Shown here one piece after another: positions 1-11,986 of a stretch of DNA of 64,000 nt. Origin of the DNA: Coprinopsis marcescibilis. Taxonomy: Eukaryota; Basidiomycota; Agaricomycetes; Agaricales; Psathyrellaceae. The stretch is from NCBI GenBank assembly GCA_004369085.1, contig ML210146.1, forward strand, positions 868,001-932,000, in the 5' to 3' direction. Under the pieces are notes generated by a model. That model ran no database searches, had not been told where the DNA came from, and saw nothing but the letters and a program-made list of their open reading frames with translations. The stretch's first letter is position 1, and each line of letters opens with the position of its first letter. Position numbers and translations under genes: made by a program.

Positions 1-1428
1 GTGCTGAACCTTGTACACCCAGAGGAGGGAAATACTTACCTCTCCATCTGTAAACAGAAATACAGCTGTAGGACGGTCTCGAGAAGCCGACCTGAAAACA
101 TCCTGCAGTGCGCTGTGAACCTCTGTACCGCCTAGATCCGCCTGCAATGACGCAGAATAAGCCGTCTACAACGATGTTAATAACGTGTTTCGAGCATTAC
201 AGAGCCAGGCGGAACCTACCGCTTGGTCCAAGGTTGCTTGTGAATATCTCTGGCTTGTGCCCTTCCATTTCGTCCATGTGGTCCCAAAGCCAAAAATATT
301 GAAGGTCGAATCTTGACTCGGTATCATGCGAAGCATCATGCTCAAAACATCTCTGGCAGTTTCGATTCTCCCTCCAGACATGCTTCCGCTTCTGTCAACG
401 ACAAATATATATTCCTGGGATGGCAAGGGTGGAAGCTTGTGGCGCGGAACCATCGTTAACTGCAACGCAAGAGTGTCTGGAAAGCGATGCCTTGGATCTC
501 GCCGGATTTCAGCAAAGCATCGGGGTTCATCCAGGCCAGCAGCGAGCACAGTCAGCACGAAGTCCTTGTCAAGGTAGTTGGGCGACCGGTATCGAACTGT
601 CAACCTTCGTTTTGAGGGCCTCCCAAGATGAGTGGAATACTTCGTCTGAGTGATGCTGCCTGGGTGGGAAGGGCTCACGACGTCTCGGATCTTCCCGTAC
701 ATCTGAATTTCTGCCGTAATAGATATTCTAGTGTCCAGAACGGATGGCTGCATGGCGTCTTCTAGTTCAGAGGGAGGGACGCCGTATCGTTCTCCAACAC
801 TCTTTGGGAGTTGAAATCTGACTTGGTCCGTGTAATCCCCAGTATACAATGTCATGACATACTTTCAAGACGGTTAATGCACATCGAGAGCTATCGGGAA
901 ACGGTTGACTCACAACGAGTCTCGTCTCGATTACAGTGCGCTGGGGGAAGGATCCGATGGAAATCACAAATACTGCACTCGTGTAAATACGGATCCCTCT
1001 GGTTGAGGATGGCTGGATACTTACTATCGTCTGTAACATAATCAAGCAAGCCCGCAGTCCTACCACTGGCAACGGCTGCCTCGAACTGTTCTCTAGCTTC
1101 CTCCTTTTCTTTACACTCTCCTTTGATCGTACGTCCATCAGAGGTTGTCGTTTGGAAAGCACAAATTGCTGCCGATGCTGGGACCGGAAAGCAGTACTTA
1201 GCCCTGCCAGTAGCAACTGAAGCAGAGTTATAGAACTTCTGTATCAAAGTGACCCTGGCCGTTACTTGAGGAGAGACAATTCAATGCTGGGAGATATCGT
1301 TTAATGAAATGCAGCGCACCGTCGACGATTTGCACCCTAACTTTGACCTCTTCTAGAGGAAGGGATTGAAGCTGTTCAGTGCCGTCGATGGCATCTATGC
1401 CAGTGAAGACAATGCCTGAGCGAGTCAT
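1..1428 (-). CDS. VIT and von Willebrand factor A domain protein (5' part; continues past left edge)
   Basis: The reading starts at the ATG at 1426-1428 and runs leftward through several short introns off the edge of the window. The N-terminal part is a VIT domain (vault protein/inter-alpha-trypsin), seen in the stretch with KYCFPVPASAAICAF, RTIKGECKEKEEAREQFE and an acidic/aromatic end. It is followed by a vWA domain with the start of a metal site, VVDRSGSMSG (DxSxS). After one further intron come ADLGGTE and FLFTDGE, which supply the Thr and Asp of a complete MIDAS. VIT+vWA proteins are usually intracellular scaffold or adhesion-like proteins; the substrate is unknown. The C-terminus is not in the window. 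It shares an upstream region of 459 bp with the mitochondrial carrier gene. Confidence 0.85.
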
Positions 1429-1887
1429 CCTTCGAGAGAAGGACTACAGGAAGACCCTGGTTATTTAAGGCTTCCAGAGGATGTGGATGCATTCCGGAAG
1501 CGGCGAGACGTGGAATCAGCACGAGGCAGGAGCTGTGCTTGGATTAGCTTTGGGCTTGGTCAACGTGCCGGTGAGGAGATTGTTTTGCTATTTTCCTTGC
1601 TCGAAATCGAATATAGCCGACTTTGCTGCTGTATGTGCAGTAAATGTGGGTTTGGATGAAGTGTATATGGTGGTATGTATTAAGGGAGAGTATGAACCTA
1701 AAGCCGGTTATCACCGAGCGTAGTATCTATTTCCGTCCTGGTGATGATATTAGCAGTGCCATTGCTCTGTTCGTCTTGGAAAGCTCTGTCTGCTCTTCTG
1801 AACGCGACTCGCGGCCCCTAGCGCTGGCTGAACTCTTCGCAACGACGTCTACTTACCTGGTAGAGTCTTCGAAGGTGTTTCTAAAGC
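1429..1887. other. Divergent intergenic region
   Basis: This stretch lies between the VIT/vWA gene (-) and the carrier gene (+) and presumably holds both promoters. Short open frames occur but resemble nothing. I recognise no clear TATA box or operator here. Confidence 0.5.
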
Positions 1888-3383
1888 ATGCCAGAGTATC
1901 CGTTTTGGTTCGTGTCCTTGCCTTTTCACGTCCTTGCTGTCCGCTTATCTGTAAAATTTCGCCAGGTTGGGAGGTTCTTACTTTCCCTTTTGAGACAGAA
2001 ATACGTACAGGGCTCACAATGCTTCATTTTTAATATACAGGCATTGCAGCCTCTAGTAAGTCCTTTGGATCCTGTCCAACAACCGCCCAATCCTGACTTG
2101 ATACGCACAACAGTGGCTGCAACGTGCACACATCCATTAGACGTGACAAAAGTGTAAGTCAATGTTATAACACTCCGTATTCCAGTCTCATCCAAAACAC
2201 AAATACACAGTCGCATGCAGACATTGGAGCATGACGGCGTCAAACGCCCTTCGACCATTCACATTATTCACTCCTCCATCAAGCAGTCTGGAGTTCGAAG
2301 TCTCTATACAGGCCTTAGCGCCTCCTTGATGCGACAAATGTCCTACTCTCTCGTTCGGCTAGGATCTTATGAGCGAATAAAGGAGCACATGTCTAAGGAC
2401 GGTCGCCATTTTTCGTTTCTGAAGTCACTCCTTGCAGCCAGCGTGGCTGGTGGTCTTGGGGGTCTGGTTGGCAATCCAGCAGGTGCGGTCGTTTCCCCCA
2501 ATTGAATGCCATGTCAGTTGAGTTTTGTTAGATGTCCTTTTTATCAGAATGACGAGCGACATCGTCCGGCCTCCGGAAGGGAGGTATAACTATTCCAACG
2601 CGATATCCGGATTGGTGAGCCTGGTTAGGGAAGAAGGGTTCAAGGGTTTAACCACAGGCATTGGAACAAATATGGTGGGTGTTATGTAGCTTTTTACTCC
2701 GTAATGAGTGACCTAACGCGTCGGTTCTAGTTTCGAGCGGTTCTCATGAATGTGAGTTCTTGTTCCTCGTTCACAACACAAGTCGGTTTAACTCATTCTT
2801 CCACCTGTTTGCCAGGCATCCCAAGTCGGATCGTAAGTCTCGTCTTCAAAACTCTCGTCTGGGATCTCAACAGTCATTATTAGTTACGAGTTTTGCAAGG
2901 CCAACCTCCTTTCGAAGCGCATTCCCGGTCTCGGCTACCAGCTTCAAGACAACCTCGTGCTTCACTTGATTTCCAGCACTTTGGCAGGAACCTTTGCCAC
3001 CAGTAAGGCTTTCCTTATTTTCAACTGGCAACCTTAATGACGGTGAAAAGCTGTGTGCTCCCCTGCCGATGTTGTGAGGTCCAGGGTCATGGCTTCGGTA
3101 AAGAATTTTCCCTCGTCTACCCAGTTCACAACAAACTCACCAGGGAACTAGTCCGAAGGTCTTTCTCCTGCCAAGGTCCTCGTAGACTCTCTTAGGCAAG
3201 AAGGGATTCGGTTCCTGTTTAAAGGCTGGACACCCGCTTTCATCCGTTTGGCACCCAACACCATCCTGCTATTTGTCTTCTACGAAGTACGGCTCGTCTG
3301 TTCCCGCTTTATCCAGTTCCTCATTGATTTTTTCCATATAGCAAATCAAACGTTCTTGGAAAAGCACCTTCATTTCCAACTAG
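1888..3383 (+). CDS. Mitochondrial carrier, dicarboxylate-carrier-like (SLC25 family)
   Basis: The product is an inner-membrane solute carrier of the SLC25 family, closest in sequence style to the dicarboxylate carrier DIC1. Visible signatures include HPLDVTKVRMQT (Px[DE]xx[KR] of repeat 1), GLSASLMRQMSYS, NPADVLFIRM (repeat 2), CSPADVVRSRVMA (repeat 3) and the end FYEQIKRSWKSTF. The N-terminus is split into very small exons: 1888-1907, an 8-nt exon at 1966-1973, a 15-nt exon at 2041-2055, then 2114-2153. Together these read MPEYPFWLGGIAASMAATCT. Another intron (about 2482-2530) must be removed to give NPADVLF. The stop is the TAG at 3381-3383. Substrate specificity cannot be decided from sequence alone. 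Confidence 0.85.
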
Positions 3384-3545
3384 ACATCAAATTAACATGC
3401 TGTTAGAGTCGGATCTCTATCTTAACACACCTAATTATTGCTATTTCACCGAAACTTTGTAAACGTGCTTTCATTTCGGCCGGGACAATTTAACATAGAA
3501 GTAGAAGAATCTTTAAACATTGTAGATAAACTGATTTAGACCCTT

Positions 3546-5656
3546 TCAGGTTGTTGTATATACCACAATGCGATCCAAGTCGGCGGCATAATCTGGGAAA
3601 GTTATATGTCAGTCGTGGTAAGGTCTGGGACATCCGGACAGAGAAACGTACTTTGCTGATTTGCACCGACCGTGATGGAGTTCGCCCCGCTCCTCAGGAA
3701 GACCTTCACGGCAGCCGAGAGGACGACTCCGCCTCCGCCTGTGTTTGGCTGGTTCACAGAGACAGCAGTACCTCCATTCACGCTGCACAATACGTCAGCC
3801 TTTGCAGTCTTTGCGTGACTCATATATTTTTCCTACCTAACGGTGGTTGTTCTCCAGCCGGAGTCCGCTAAAAACACGAGTCAGGTGCGGTCGTTGTAGT
3901 CTATGCGAATGAACATATGTTTACCGTTGGCATAATGAAGGGAGATCCATTGATCCCTGCCTAGCCCCTGCACGTTATTGATCGTAACGCTTCCACCGTT
4001 GCCTACCAATTCACGTCACCAAGAACCCTTGAAAACAAGAAATATATATTCTCACCTATGTAGCCAACACTTACACCTCCGGAGAAACCAGAATTGTTGA
4101 GCAATCGTGCTGGACCAGATAGTGTCCCTCTTTCCGCTTCGTAACTTGTTCCTGAGTCTGCAGTGTACGTTCCGGCGGCGACATTCAAACTCCAAACATC
4201 AGAAGGGACGATCCTCGCTGGTGAAGTGCCGTTCCAAACGAGAGGGTACCAGACGTACCGACTGCCGCCAAGCTGGGTGGGGCGCCATCGATCTCCCATA
4301 TAAACCGCAAAATTCTGACTGATAGGTATGATGAACGTGCTTTGGGAGAAGTATGTCCGGGTTGAAGGGGGAGCAATGTCTGACTCGCCGGACCAAGGAC
4401 CTGATAGGGACTGAAAACCATGAATCTAAACCCCGCGTTGGAAAGGCAAAGTGACTTACTGTCGCAGTGAGAACTTTGTTGGGGTTGGGGTCCCACCCTG
4501 TCGTTTTCGAAACGACGAGGTTGTAAACCTTTGAAAGTTGATTAAGTGGATTGCTTTGATGAATGAGTCCGGCGCAACTTACGCCATTGCGTTTGACGAT
4601 ACCGGGAGACTCGAGGGTAGATCCTAGAGGTCAGTATGTAAGAAAGACAGTAGCTGCAACGGATAATATGACGTACGGGGAATGACTGCCACTTGCTGAA
4701 CGACGTTATAGTAGTTGGCGTCCATCCGCGCGATTTTGAAGTTCTGGTTATTATCGGATGCAAACAGTAAATACGAGGTTTGTTCCGCTGGTAAGCGTTA
4801 GCGTTGAACATAACCATCAATAATACATAGTATGTACCGTCGTCTGTGACATTGTTAGTACGAACTGCATGAATCAGGTAAACGCCCCACCATCTTGGTA
4901 GATCCCCATGTCTCTGGACTCTACGTTAAGGGGCCGGAAGCTTCCTCTCCAGGAATAAGGGCCGCAGGGTGTACGCGATGTAGCAACACCGACCTGGGCG
5001 GCTCCGTAGCTACACAATCATCACGGTCAGCATACAAACAGCGGAGGTAGGTTAATTCGGTCCTACTTTGAGCTGTCGGAATGGAACCACATAACGTATT
5101 CCGCGTTCTAATAACTGATGAAGTACTCGAGGAATCAGAAGTGATAAAAGCCTACACGCCGGTTATATATGACTGAGAAAGTCACAGGTTAGAATCGATT
5201 GTTCATAATTAAGGATGTGAGGCCACCTTTTGGTCTTTCAACAATCATAGAAGTTGAAATGTTGCTTCCAGCTACCGGTGTGAGTGCGTCGTTATGGCGG
5301 GTCCATGTCGCAAGATCGGGAGACTATTGAGAGTGTCAAAGGTGCTCAGGAAATGGAAAATCCAGCCTCACAGAGTAGCAAGCAACAGCTCGAAAAAGGC
5401 CGCTATTGTGTGTCTTGTCTTCGCCATGCCAGTAGTATGTAGAGTCCACCTGAGAAACGGGGTTGAGGGGGCATTGCCATGTCACACGCAAAGTTTATAC
5501 CTTTAGAATGCCTCCTCCATGTGCTTGTATTATATTGCCGCTAGTATCCCTCCAGTCGGCTCCAGATACGATTGCTGCAGCGTGACACAGACGTGCAAGT
5601 GGCACGAAGGCAAAGAGGACTTTGAGCATCCAGGCCATGCCAGTAAAATAGGTCAT
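3546..5656 (-). CDS. Exo-beta-1,3-galactanase, GH43 (subfamily 24) with C-terminal CBM35
   Basis: This secreted enzyme is expected to release galactose from the beta-1,3-galactan backbone of plant arabinogalactan proteins. The start choice (5656, or Met at 5638/5629) gives a hydrophobic signal peptide ending CHAAA, followed by IVSGADWRDTSGN and QAHGGGIL. Further exons give VERPKV, containing the family's proposed acid Glu; TYFSQST, containing a Gln at the place of the unusual Gln base described for the Phanerochaete enzyme; and MGDRWRPTQLGGSRYVWYP. The C-terminal CBM35 begins SYEAERGTLSGPARL and ends, after a last intron, YAADLDRIVVYTTT with stop at 3546-3548. Many introns interrupt it. It is divergent from ROK1 and there is no obvious functional link. 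Assignment to the galactanase subfamily is by recognised consensus, not by search. Confidence 0.88.
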
Positions 5657-6187
5657 AGATCCACCTTCAAGTTCTGCAGTCTTTATATTTGCCATTGGAG
5701 AATACAGGGAGTAATTGCCACAGATTCCACCGAGAAGTAAGCCTCATGACTCGTCGTGATATTGAACATGACCAGAGCACGGGTACAGCGAGTAAGCCAA
5801 GCAAACCGACCTGACTTGCCAAACACTCAGGTCGCAAGATGAGCTTTGAGAAAAAATGGAGATTGAGGCCTGCTGCATTTCCCAGGGAATGCTCAGGCGC
5901 TGTCCACGGCCTACATATTGCTTTCGGTTGAAAGATTTTGAAGCATGGTGTTCACGTATTCGGCCCCTTGAATATGAGTGCAGTGAAGGATGAACTGGGG
6001 CAGAATGTCGGGTCGCAAAGGTTTCGAATTAGAACGAGAACTAGGAAGCCTAAGACTGTAGTCATGATGGTTAAGAACCAACCGTATTCTGTTCAGATGA
6101 TTCGCGCTCGCGCGCTCCGCGGTAATTGTTTGACAGGTCTAGCCGGACCGCGCTACCCCGGCCAAATACTTTTTGCTCTGACCAGTC
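5657..6187. other. Divergent intergenic region between galactanase and ROK1
   Basis: About 530 bp with no convincing gene. A GC-rich run of alternating CG dinucleotides lies near 6105-6122, close to the ROK1 start. The open frame that runs through this region in phase with ROK1 exon 2 is fortuitous, because the conserved ROK1 N-terminus begins at 6188 in another frame. Confidence 0.5.
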
Positions 6188-8289
6188 ATGTCGGAAGCCT
6201 TCCAGCTGCTATCCAGAGGCGGTATTCGATTCGACAAGGATCGTTTCAGGCCAGATCACGACTTGTTCCTGGTACGAATGCTCCATTTCCCTTTCATCAG
6301 AATGATTTACAAGTTTCGCCACAGAAATCCAATAAACCAAGCGCGAAGCCCTCAGGATCTTCATCAACACATGACGCATTGCCGACTGACTTGGACTTCT
6401 TCAAATACGCCGAAGGAGGGAAAGGGAAGCGCAAAATTGCTGAGAGGTCGCAGGATGGAGAGAACAAGCGGGCAAAGATTGCTTCAGACGACGAAGACGC
6501 TTCAGATATTGACGAACATCCTTCATACCCCCCGCCCACTCAGCATCGAATCAACACGAAAGGAGTGGATCCACCAGCACCAGCTTTTGAGTTTGAACAA
6601 CTCAAGGATCGCTACACCATACCGCCTCAGGTGTTCAACAACCTGAGCAAAAACGGTTACCGTTCTCCAACAAGTATACAGGCTGCAGGCATTCCTGTGT
6701 TACTTGAAGTGCGTCTCTCAAAGTCACCCGTGGTTCTCATAACCCTTACATTACTCCTGTATAGTCCCGCGACTTGGTTGCTATCTCCCCGACCGGAACT
6801 GGAAAAACACTCGCATACTTGCTTCCTCTTTTTGCCCGTCTGGTTTGCCCAATTCATCAGTCACAAGACGAATCAGTAGGAAAAGGCGTCCGCGCGATTG
6901 TGGTCGCCCCAACGCGTGAGCTTGCCCATCAGATTTACAACGAATGTCTGAAATTAGCCGAGGGCCGCAAGTGGAGGATCAGCCTGTTCAGTAAGGCGAC
7001 AGCAAGTACACTGGCCCAGAAGGATGTTCGTGACAAGATGGGCAAGTCAAATTGATGCATTAAGTGAGGAAAGTACTGACCTTGAGCATAGATATCATTG
7101 TTACTACACCATTACGTCTTGTAGCAGCGGCTCAGGAAGGGAAAGTGGAGTTGGATAAGTACGAGCATTTACCTCATTGTTACAGCAGAAATTAACGAGA
7201 ATCATTTCCAGTGTCCGTTACCTGGTCTTGGACGAAGCCGATCGACTTTTGGACACCGAATTCTTAGATCAGACTCAAGAGATTGTTGCTTCCTGTTCGC
7301 ATACAAGGCTTCAAAAGGCCATATTCAGTGCAACGCTACCAGCTGGAGTGGAGAAGGTTTCTATGGACATGCTCCAAGATCCTATACGCCTGGTTGTTGG
7401 CCTGAAGTGAGTCAATAATCCGCACATGATCATCTTACTCGGTTACTCAGTAACTGCAGAGACACCCCGTTGCCACTCATTGCTCAAAGCCTCACATATG
7501 TTGCCGACGACCCATCAAAACTTCCAAGCCTTCTTGCCTACCTTTCCAAGCCTTACAACCCACCACTGCTGATCTTCGCCTCTACTCAGCCGAGGGCAGC
7601 CTCATTGTCAGAAGAACTGCTCCTCAACGGTATCCAAAATGTAGATTGCCTACACGCCGGTATGTCAAACAAGGGGCGTGAAGATGTCATTAGTCGGATG
7701 CGGAAAGGGGAAATCTGGATATTAATTACCACAGAAGTAATGGCGCGAGGCATGGATTTCAAAGGGATCCGAGAAGTCATTAACTATGACTTCCCCACAA
7801 GTGTGCAGAGCTATGTACATAGGATAGGTGGGTATTATAGTGATCTTTCATCCGCAGAGATTGAGCATTTTTATAGGTCGAACGGGCCGTGCTGGACGAG
7901 AGGGCAAGGCCGTGACCTTTTTCACGAACGAGGACGCACCCTTCCTAAAAACGTAAGTGCTAACGGCTCGGAAAGCCGCTTTGACTCAAGTTTTTGCAGA
8001 ATCGCCAATGTCATTCTTCAATCTGGATCCACCGTCCCGGATTGGATACTGAAGCTCCCAAAGCCATCAAAAATGAAACGCAGATTGATGGGCAAGGTGA
8101 AACGCCCAGACATTGTGAACAACGCACGAAAGCTCGGACGCAGTGAAGCTATCAAAAAAAGGCAGGCTTATTTTCTAAGCTTGCCATTGTGTATTCTAAC
8201 GCCCTACTTGTTTGGACAGAGAGATGGTTGCAGGATCTAAACGTCGGAAAACCAAAGCGGCAGAAGATTCGAAGCCGTCAGAGCCTTGA
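6188..8289 (+). CDS. ROK1: DEAD-box RNA helicase ROK1 (DDX52), 18S rRNA processing
   Basis: ROK1 is a nucleolar ATP-dependent RNA helicase that releases snoRNAs during small-subunit assembly. The start [20 protein letters not shown] matches the ROK1-type N-terminus. Then follow LDFFKYA, the Q motif (GYRSPTSIQ), motif [29 protein letters not shown] in [24 protein letters not shown] and, after an intron at about 7829-7882, HRIGRTGR. The basic tail includes [13 protein letters not shown] and SKRRKTK, and the stop TGA is at 8287-8289. The first intron is best read as 6272-6324 (53 nt, phase 0). The intron after VELD uses the acceptor just before TGTCCGTTACC so that [10 protein letters not shown] is in frame. 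Confidence 0.93.
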
Positions 8290-8812
8290 TGTTCGCTGAT
8301 TTTCATAGCCTCGGCTACATCGTTTTTATGTCCAGTCGACTACAAGATTTTATCCGTTCCTCCCGGTACCTTCTCTAAGAACTGGGGCCCGGAGTCATTT
8401 GACAGTTTGATATCGATGGCTTGGCCTGGCTTGGTACTGAGTTGGTAGGCACAATCTGGAATAAACCGGACCAGGCACATTTTCTCAAGTCGGTCTGGAA
8501 CAAGTTTAACCATTTGCGTACAAGGCCGACCGAAGTTGTCCCAGGAACACCCTTTTGTAATGTCACATTGCCTCGAGGCTGCCACGACGTTCTAATAACG
8601 AGGGTCAACTTTTCGACGATCTCTGTAAGGAAATTAGGCAAGAATCACGATCTCAGTTGAAAAGGAATGTGTGCTAAGGCAGAAGACAACAACAGCGATC
8701 GAATCAAGGAGCTCGAGATTCACCAGACTTGCTACGTGTTGTACTCATCTCTGCGCCTATTCTCAATCTTCAACACGCATCTTAACACGGTTCTGGTCGG
8801 TTATTTCTAAGT
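8290..8812. other. Intergenic, possible small orphan on minus strand
   Basis: Between ROK1 and the HMG-box gene. A minus-strand frame at 8340-8585 (81 codons, with a segment CLVRFIPDCAYQLSTKPGQ) and an overlapping minus-strand frame starting at 8641 both look protein-like, but neither matches a family I know and no clean splice joins them. I leave it as unannotated. Confidence 0.3.
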
Positions 8813-9777
8813 ATGCGGTTTCTCCCTCGATATTCCCCCCACACTGAACGAAGAATTCTAGTGTATTCAATTTCGTCCTGTGTCCATCCCAATCTTTGGG
8901 AGATGCCGTCCATCGCATACGATATGATTCCGTCGGGTGGCGGTTACCACTGCTCCTCTTCGGCTAATTCGACTAAATCGGTCTCTCCTTTGTCACCTCC
9001 TTCGACATCCTCCCCGACATTTTCTACATCGTCATTGCGTATCGGGCAGTCCAAGAAAGGCAAATCACACATATCACGGCCACCCAATGCATTCCTTCTA
9101 TTTCGGTCAGAATTCTGGGCACGGGAAAAACAGAAGAAGAACCCGGTGGAACGTGACCATCGCGATATAAGTCGTATCGCCGCGCATTGTTGGAGGAGCC
9201 TGGACGACACAGCGAAACAAGTCTATTATCAACGAGCGTCTAAGCTTCGCGAACAGCATCAAATCCAATACCCCACATACAAATTTACTCCCGCTCCTCG
9301 CAAGACGCGCAAGAAATCCAAGAAGACGGACGAAAACGACGCGAGATGCGCCCTGTTAGCTTCCCAACTGATGCCGGAATATGTCCCCTCGTATTCTCCA
9401 CCCCTTCCTATCGTGAATGCAACAGATTGGAACCGACTTCCGATCCTCCAGCCAACTCCTCGGCTCCCTGAGCAACCTAACCCAATCATTGGGTTTGAAT
9501 CGGCATTCGGAGATAATAACTCGAGCACAATTCCATTTTCAGCATATCCAGTTAGTTTATTTTTCTTGATTTTCGCATTTGCCGGAATCTGACGTTGGTG
9601 CTTAAGTCGCCTGCATATGTCCCTCCAGATACCGACTCTGTTGGGCCATTTAATGGTGTTGATACTTGCACTCCGGAGGATTTGAACGCGCTCTGGTTGC
9701 AGATATACAACTGCGATCCATGCGATCTTCAGGGGTGGCAGGTGATCCTGCAGACGGGCACCGAGGTTCAATGTTAA
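8813..9777 (+). CDS. HMG-box transcription factor (MATA_HMG type)
   Basis: A DNA-binding protein with one HMG box, seen as RPPNAFLLFRSEFWA followed by RDISRIAAHCWRSLDD, VYYQRASKLREQH and a strongly basic tail (APRKTRKKSKK). The order and spacing are those of the sex-determination/mating type HMG boxes of fungi. The N-terminus is Ser/Thr/Pro-rich; Met codons at 8813 and 8903 are both possible starts. An intron at about 9550-9608 joins AYP to SPAYVPPDTDS, and the stop is at 9775-9777. The rest is low complexity. It may be a developmental regulator, but without mating-locus neighbours I would not call it a mating-type gene. Confidence 0.82.
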
Positions 9778-9874
9778 CCTTTCCGATTTCTGGAAGTAGC
9801 ACCTGTTTGTATATATAATCTTGACTCTAGTAGTCGTAATTGCGATACGTTCACCCTTCAGCGAAAGTCGGAAT

Positions 9875-11986
9875 CTATTTTGTTCTCGGACGTTTCGCTG
9901 TGGGCTGTTCGGAGTCCTCGACTCTGATCCGTCCCTCTTGACGCTCGAGCCGCAACCAATTTAAACATCGCTCCTTTGTCGCATCTCGGTTGTCAAGTTG
10001 CCACTCGACGACTTTGGACAAGGTTTCAGCCAGCCAGGGACCGCTCCTTTTAGCCTCCAAGGTGGAGAGGACATCCTTTCCCTGTAATGCAATAGAAAAG
10101 CAGTTAAGGGATTGAGAAGAGTTGGTAGATGCGAACACTGACATCGACAAGTGGTCTCAATTCACCGACATCCCAAAGGTCGAGCTCTTCAGCTAAAGTC
10201 GCAAAATCGTTGTATTTGCTGATTATGGCCGTAGCTCGTTCAACTGTGACGTAAAGGGCTCAGTTTGTAATTGTGTCGGAAAAGCGCAGGAATTGGGAGC
10301 AACACACCGTTCAAAGCATCCGAGATAGCGTCGTATTGTTCTCCAAGTTCAAGGACCAAAGTAAATAGCATGGAATCTGACCAATGAATGCCAGCATTAA
10401 GGTTGTGAATGGACTTGTTTCTGAGGAATACGCCTGAGAGACATGTTAGACAAAGAAAGCTCGCGTGATCGAATGGCGACTTTACCGATGGAGGATCTCC
10501 TAGTTGATCGTGGGTATGTCGGGTATGTGTCCAGAAAGTGTCTGGTTTTGGCGACTGCCCCACACAAGATAGGGACCCCATCTAAGTAGTGATTTTGGGT
10601 ACCAAGCTTCAGAGCTTCTCTTATAATGGCTTCCACTGCAGGGAATGTTTTGTTCTTTTTGTCGGTATAAGTTAAAGACAAATACGGCGACAAGAAAGAC
10701 GCCAAGAATAGTCGAGGGCGACATGTCGGGTCCGTCTGAGATCGCCTGGAAAGGAATGGGTGAAGGCTGGGTATTTGAGTATCAAGGGTATTCTTTGTCA
10801 ATTCGTTCAGAACAGAGGCGTTTCGTAGAGCCACGATTGAGTCTTTCGGATCTCCCGACATCTTCTCCGATATGGTGGGTGGAAGAGCAGAACAGACGGG
10901 GTTGGAAAGGGAGAGCTCTTCAAATAACTCTATTGCGCTTAACGGATTCTGTCCTGTTGATAGTATAAGGTGGGTGGTTACATCATGCAAGAGAAGCTTA
11001 CCTTTGAGCATCTTGTCAAGCTCAACCCCAACACGTTCCTTGGAAATTTTATTGGCAAGTGCAGTCTGGCACAGAAATGAGCGACCATAAATTGGAATAA
11101 ACTCCTGGACTCACTTGAATTTCAAGATCTCTTGCGGCGTCTTTCAGCTCTTGAACGAGTGTAAACCCGAACCGGCTGGCAAAACGAATGCACCGGAGCA
11201 CACGAAGAGGATCATCTGCGAAGGTCTCCTTCGGCGGAAGGGGTGTGCGTATCACGCCATCTTTCAAATCGTCAAGGCCCTGCTTCAATTAACATAGCGT
11301 CTGGGACGGAATCTGAAGGGGGCATTACCTTACTTGTAAAGTCTTCAACCGTCTTGGTATGTACGTTGTAAAAGAGGGCGTTGATTGTGATATCGCGTCG
11401 CATAGCATCCTCCAATGGAGTTCCGAATGACTGCGAAGATTGAGAGCGCGTTGGTTAAACTGTAGGAATAAACTCACTACAGTTGGTATGCGGCTGTCCC
11501 CAGCATACTCTTCGCTCCGCAGATTGACAAAATCCAGGTCCAGGCCAAAAAGTTTGAATGTGGCCGTCTCCAGGTGCTTCGACTGGCTGGGATTCTTGTC
11601 AATCTTGCCGATTCTTCCTGGCTCTACCCCTTTGCTGCGCGCAAACTGGGAGAACTCCTCGGCAAAGGGCTCTCCCATCACATTGCTGAGGGCAATATCT
11701 ATGTCACTGCTGTCGCGACCAAGCAACTAATCTTGCTGTGAAAAACGGTTGGTGAACCGATTGGCGAAGTGCGATTGACCTTGTCTCGAACCCAACCACC
11801 TGCAATCCGACAAGTTGTTCCACCCTCTTGTTGCGTAAAGTCATTCAAAAGCTGGCATAGTTGCTGTTCGGAATCAGACAATTGTATTTGCATTGACGAA
11901 GGGGACTGAACACGATTGACTATAGACTTCCGAAGGGATATGTTGGTGGACATCGAGCGTTGGAGTAGGGACAGAGCGCGAAGCAT
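9875..11986 (-). CDS. CCA1: CCA tRNA nucleotidyltransferase
   Basis: This enzyme adds the 3' CCA end to tRNAs. Motif order from the N-terminus is RIAGGWVRDK, the catalytic pair in SSDIDIALSN (DxD), LDFVNLRSEEY (ExxR-like region), the motif C region with RRDAMRRDITINALFYN readable across an intron, PLRVLRCIRFASRFGFTL, and the C-terminal helical part ending WLRLERQEGRIRVED and a basic tail. The stop is at 9875. The reading is broken by many short introns. The first Met (11986) is followed by in-frame Met codons at 11953 and 11893. The segment between them is rich in Leu, Arg and Ser with few acids, so the longer form could be a mitochondrial presequence. Confidence 0.92.

Noticed and set aside
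5938..6187. Long open frame continuous with ROK1 exon 2, giving a longer N-terminus.
   Set aside because: The conserved N-terminus starting at 6188 is in another frame, and the upstream part has no family features.
6272..6300. A 29-nt intron in ROK1 ending at the first in-frame AG.
   Set aside because: The acceptor at 6324 gives a normal 53-nt intron with the same frame, so the ultra-short version is unnecessary.
8340..8660. Small overlapping open frames on both strands between ROK1 and the HMG-box gene.
   Set aside because: No recognisable family, no clear splice sites or start context; left as intergenic.
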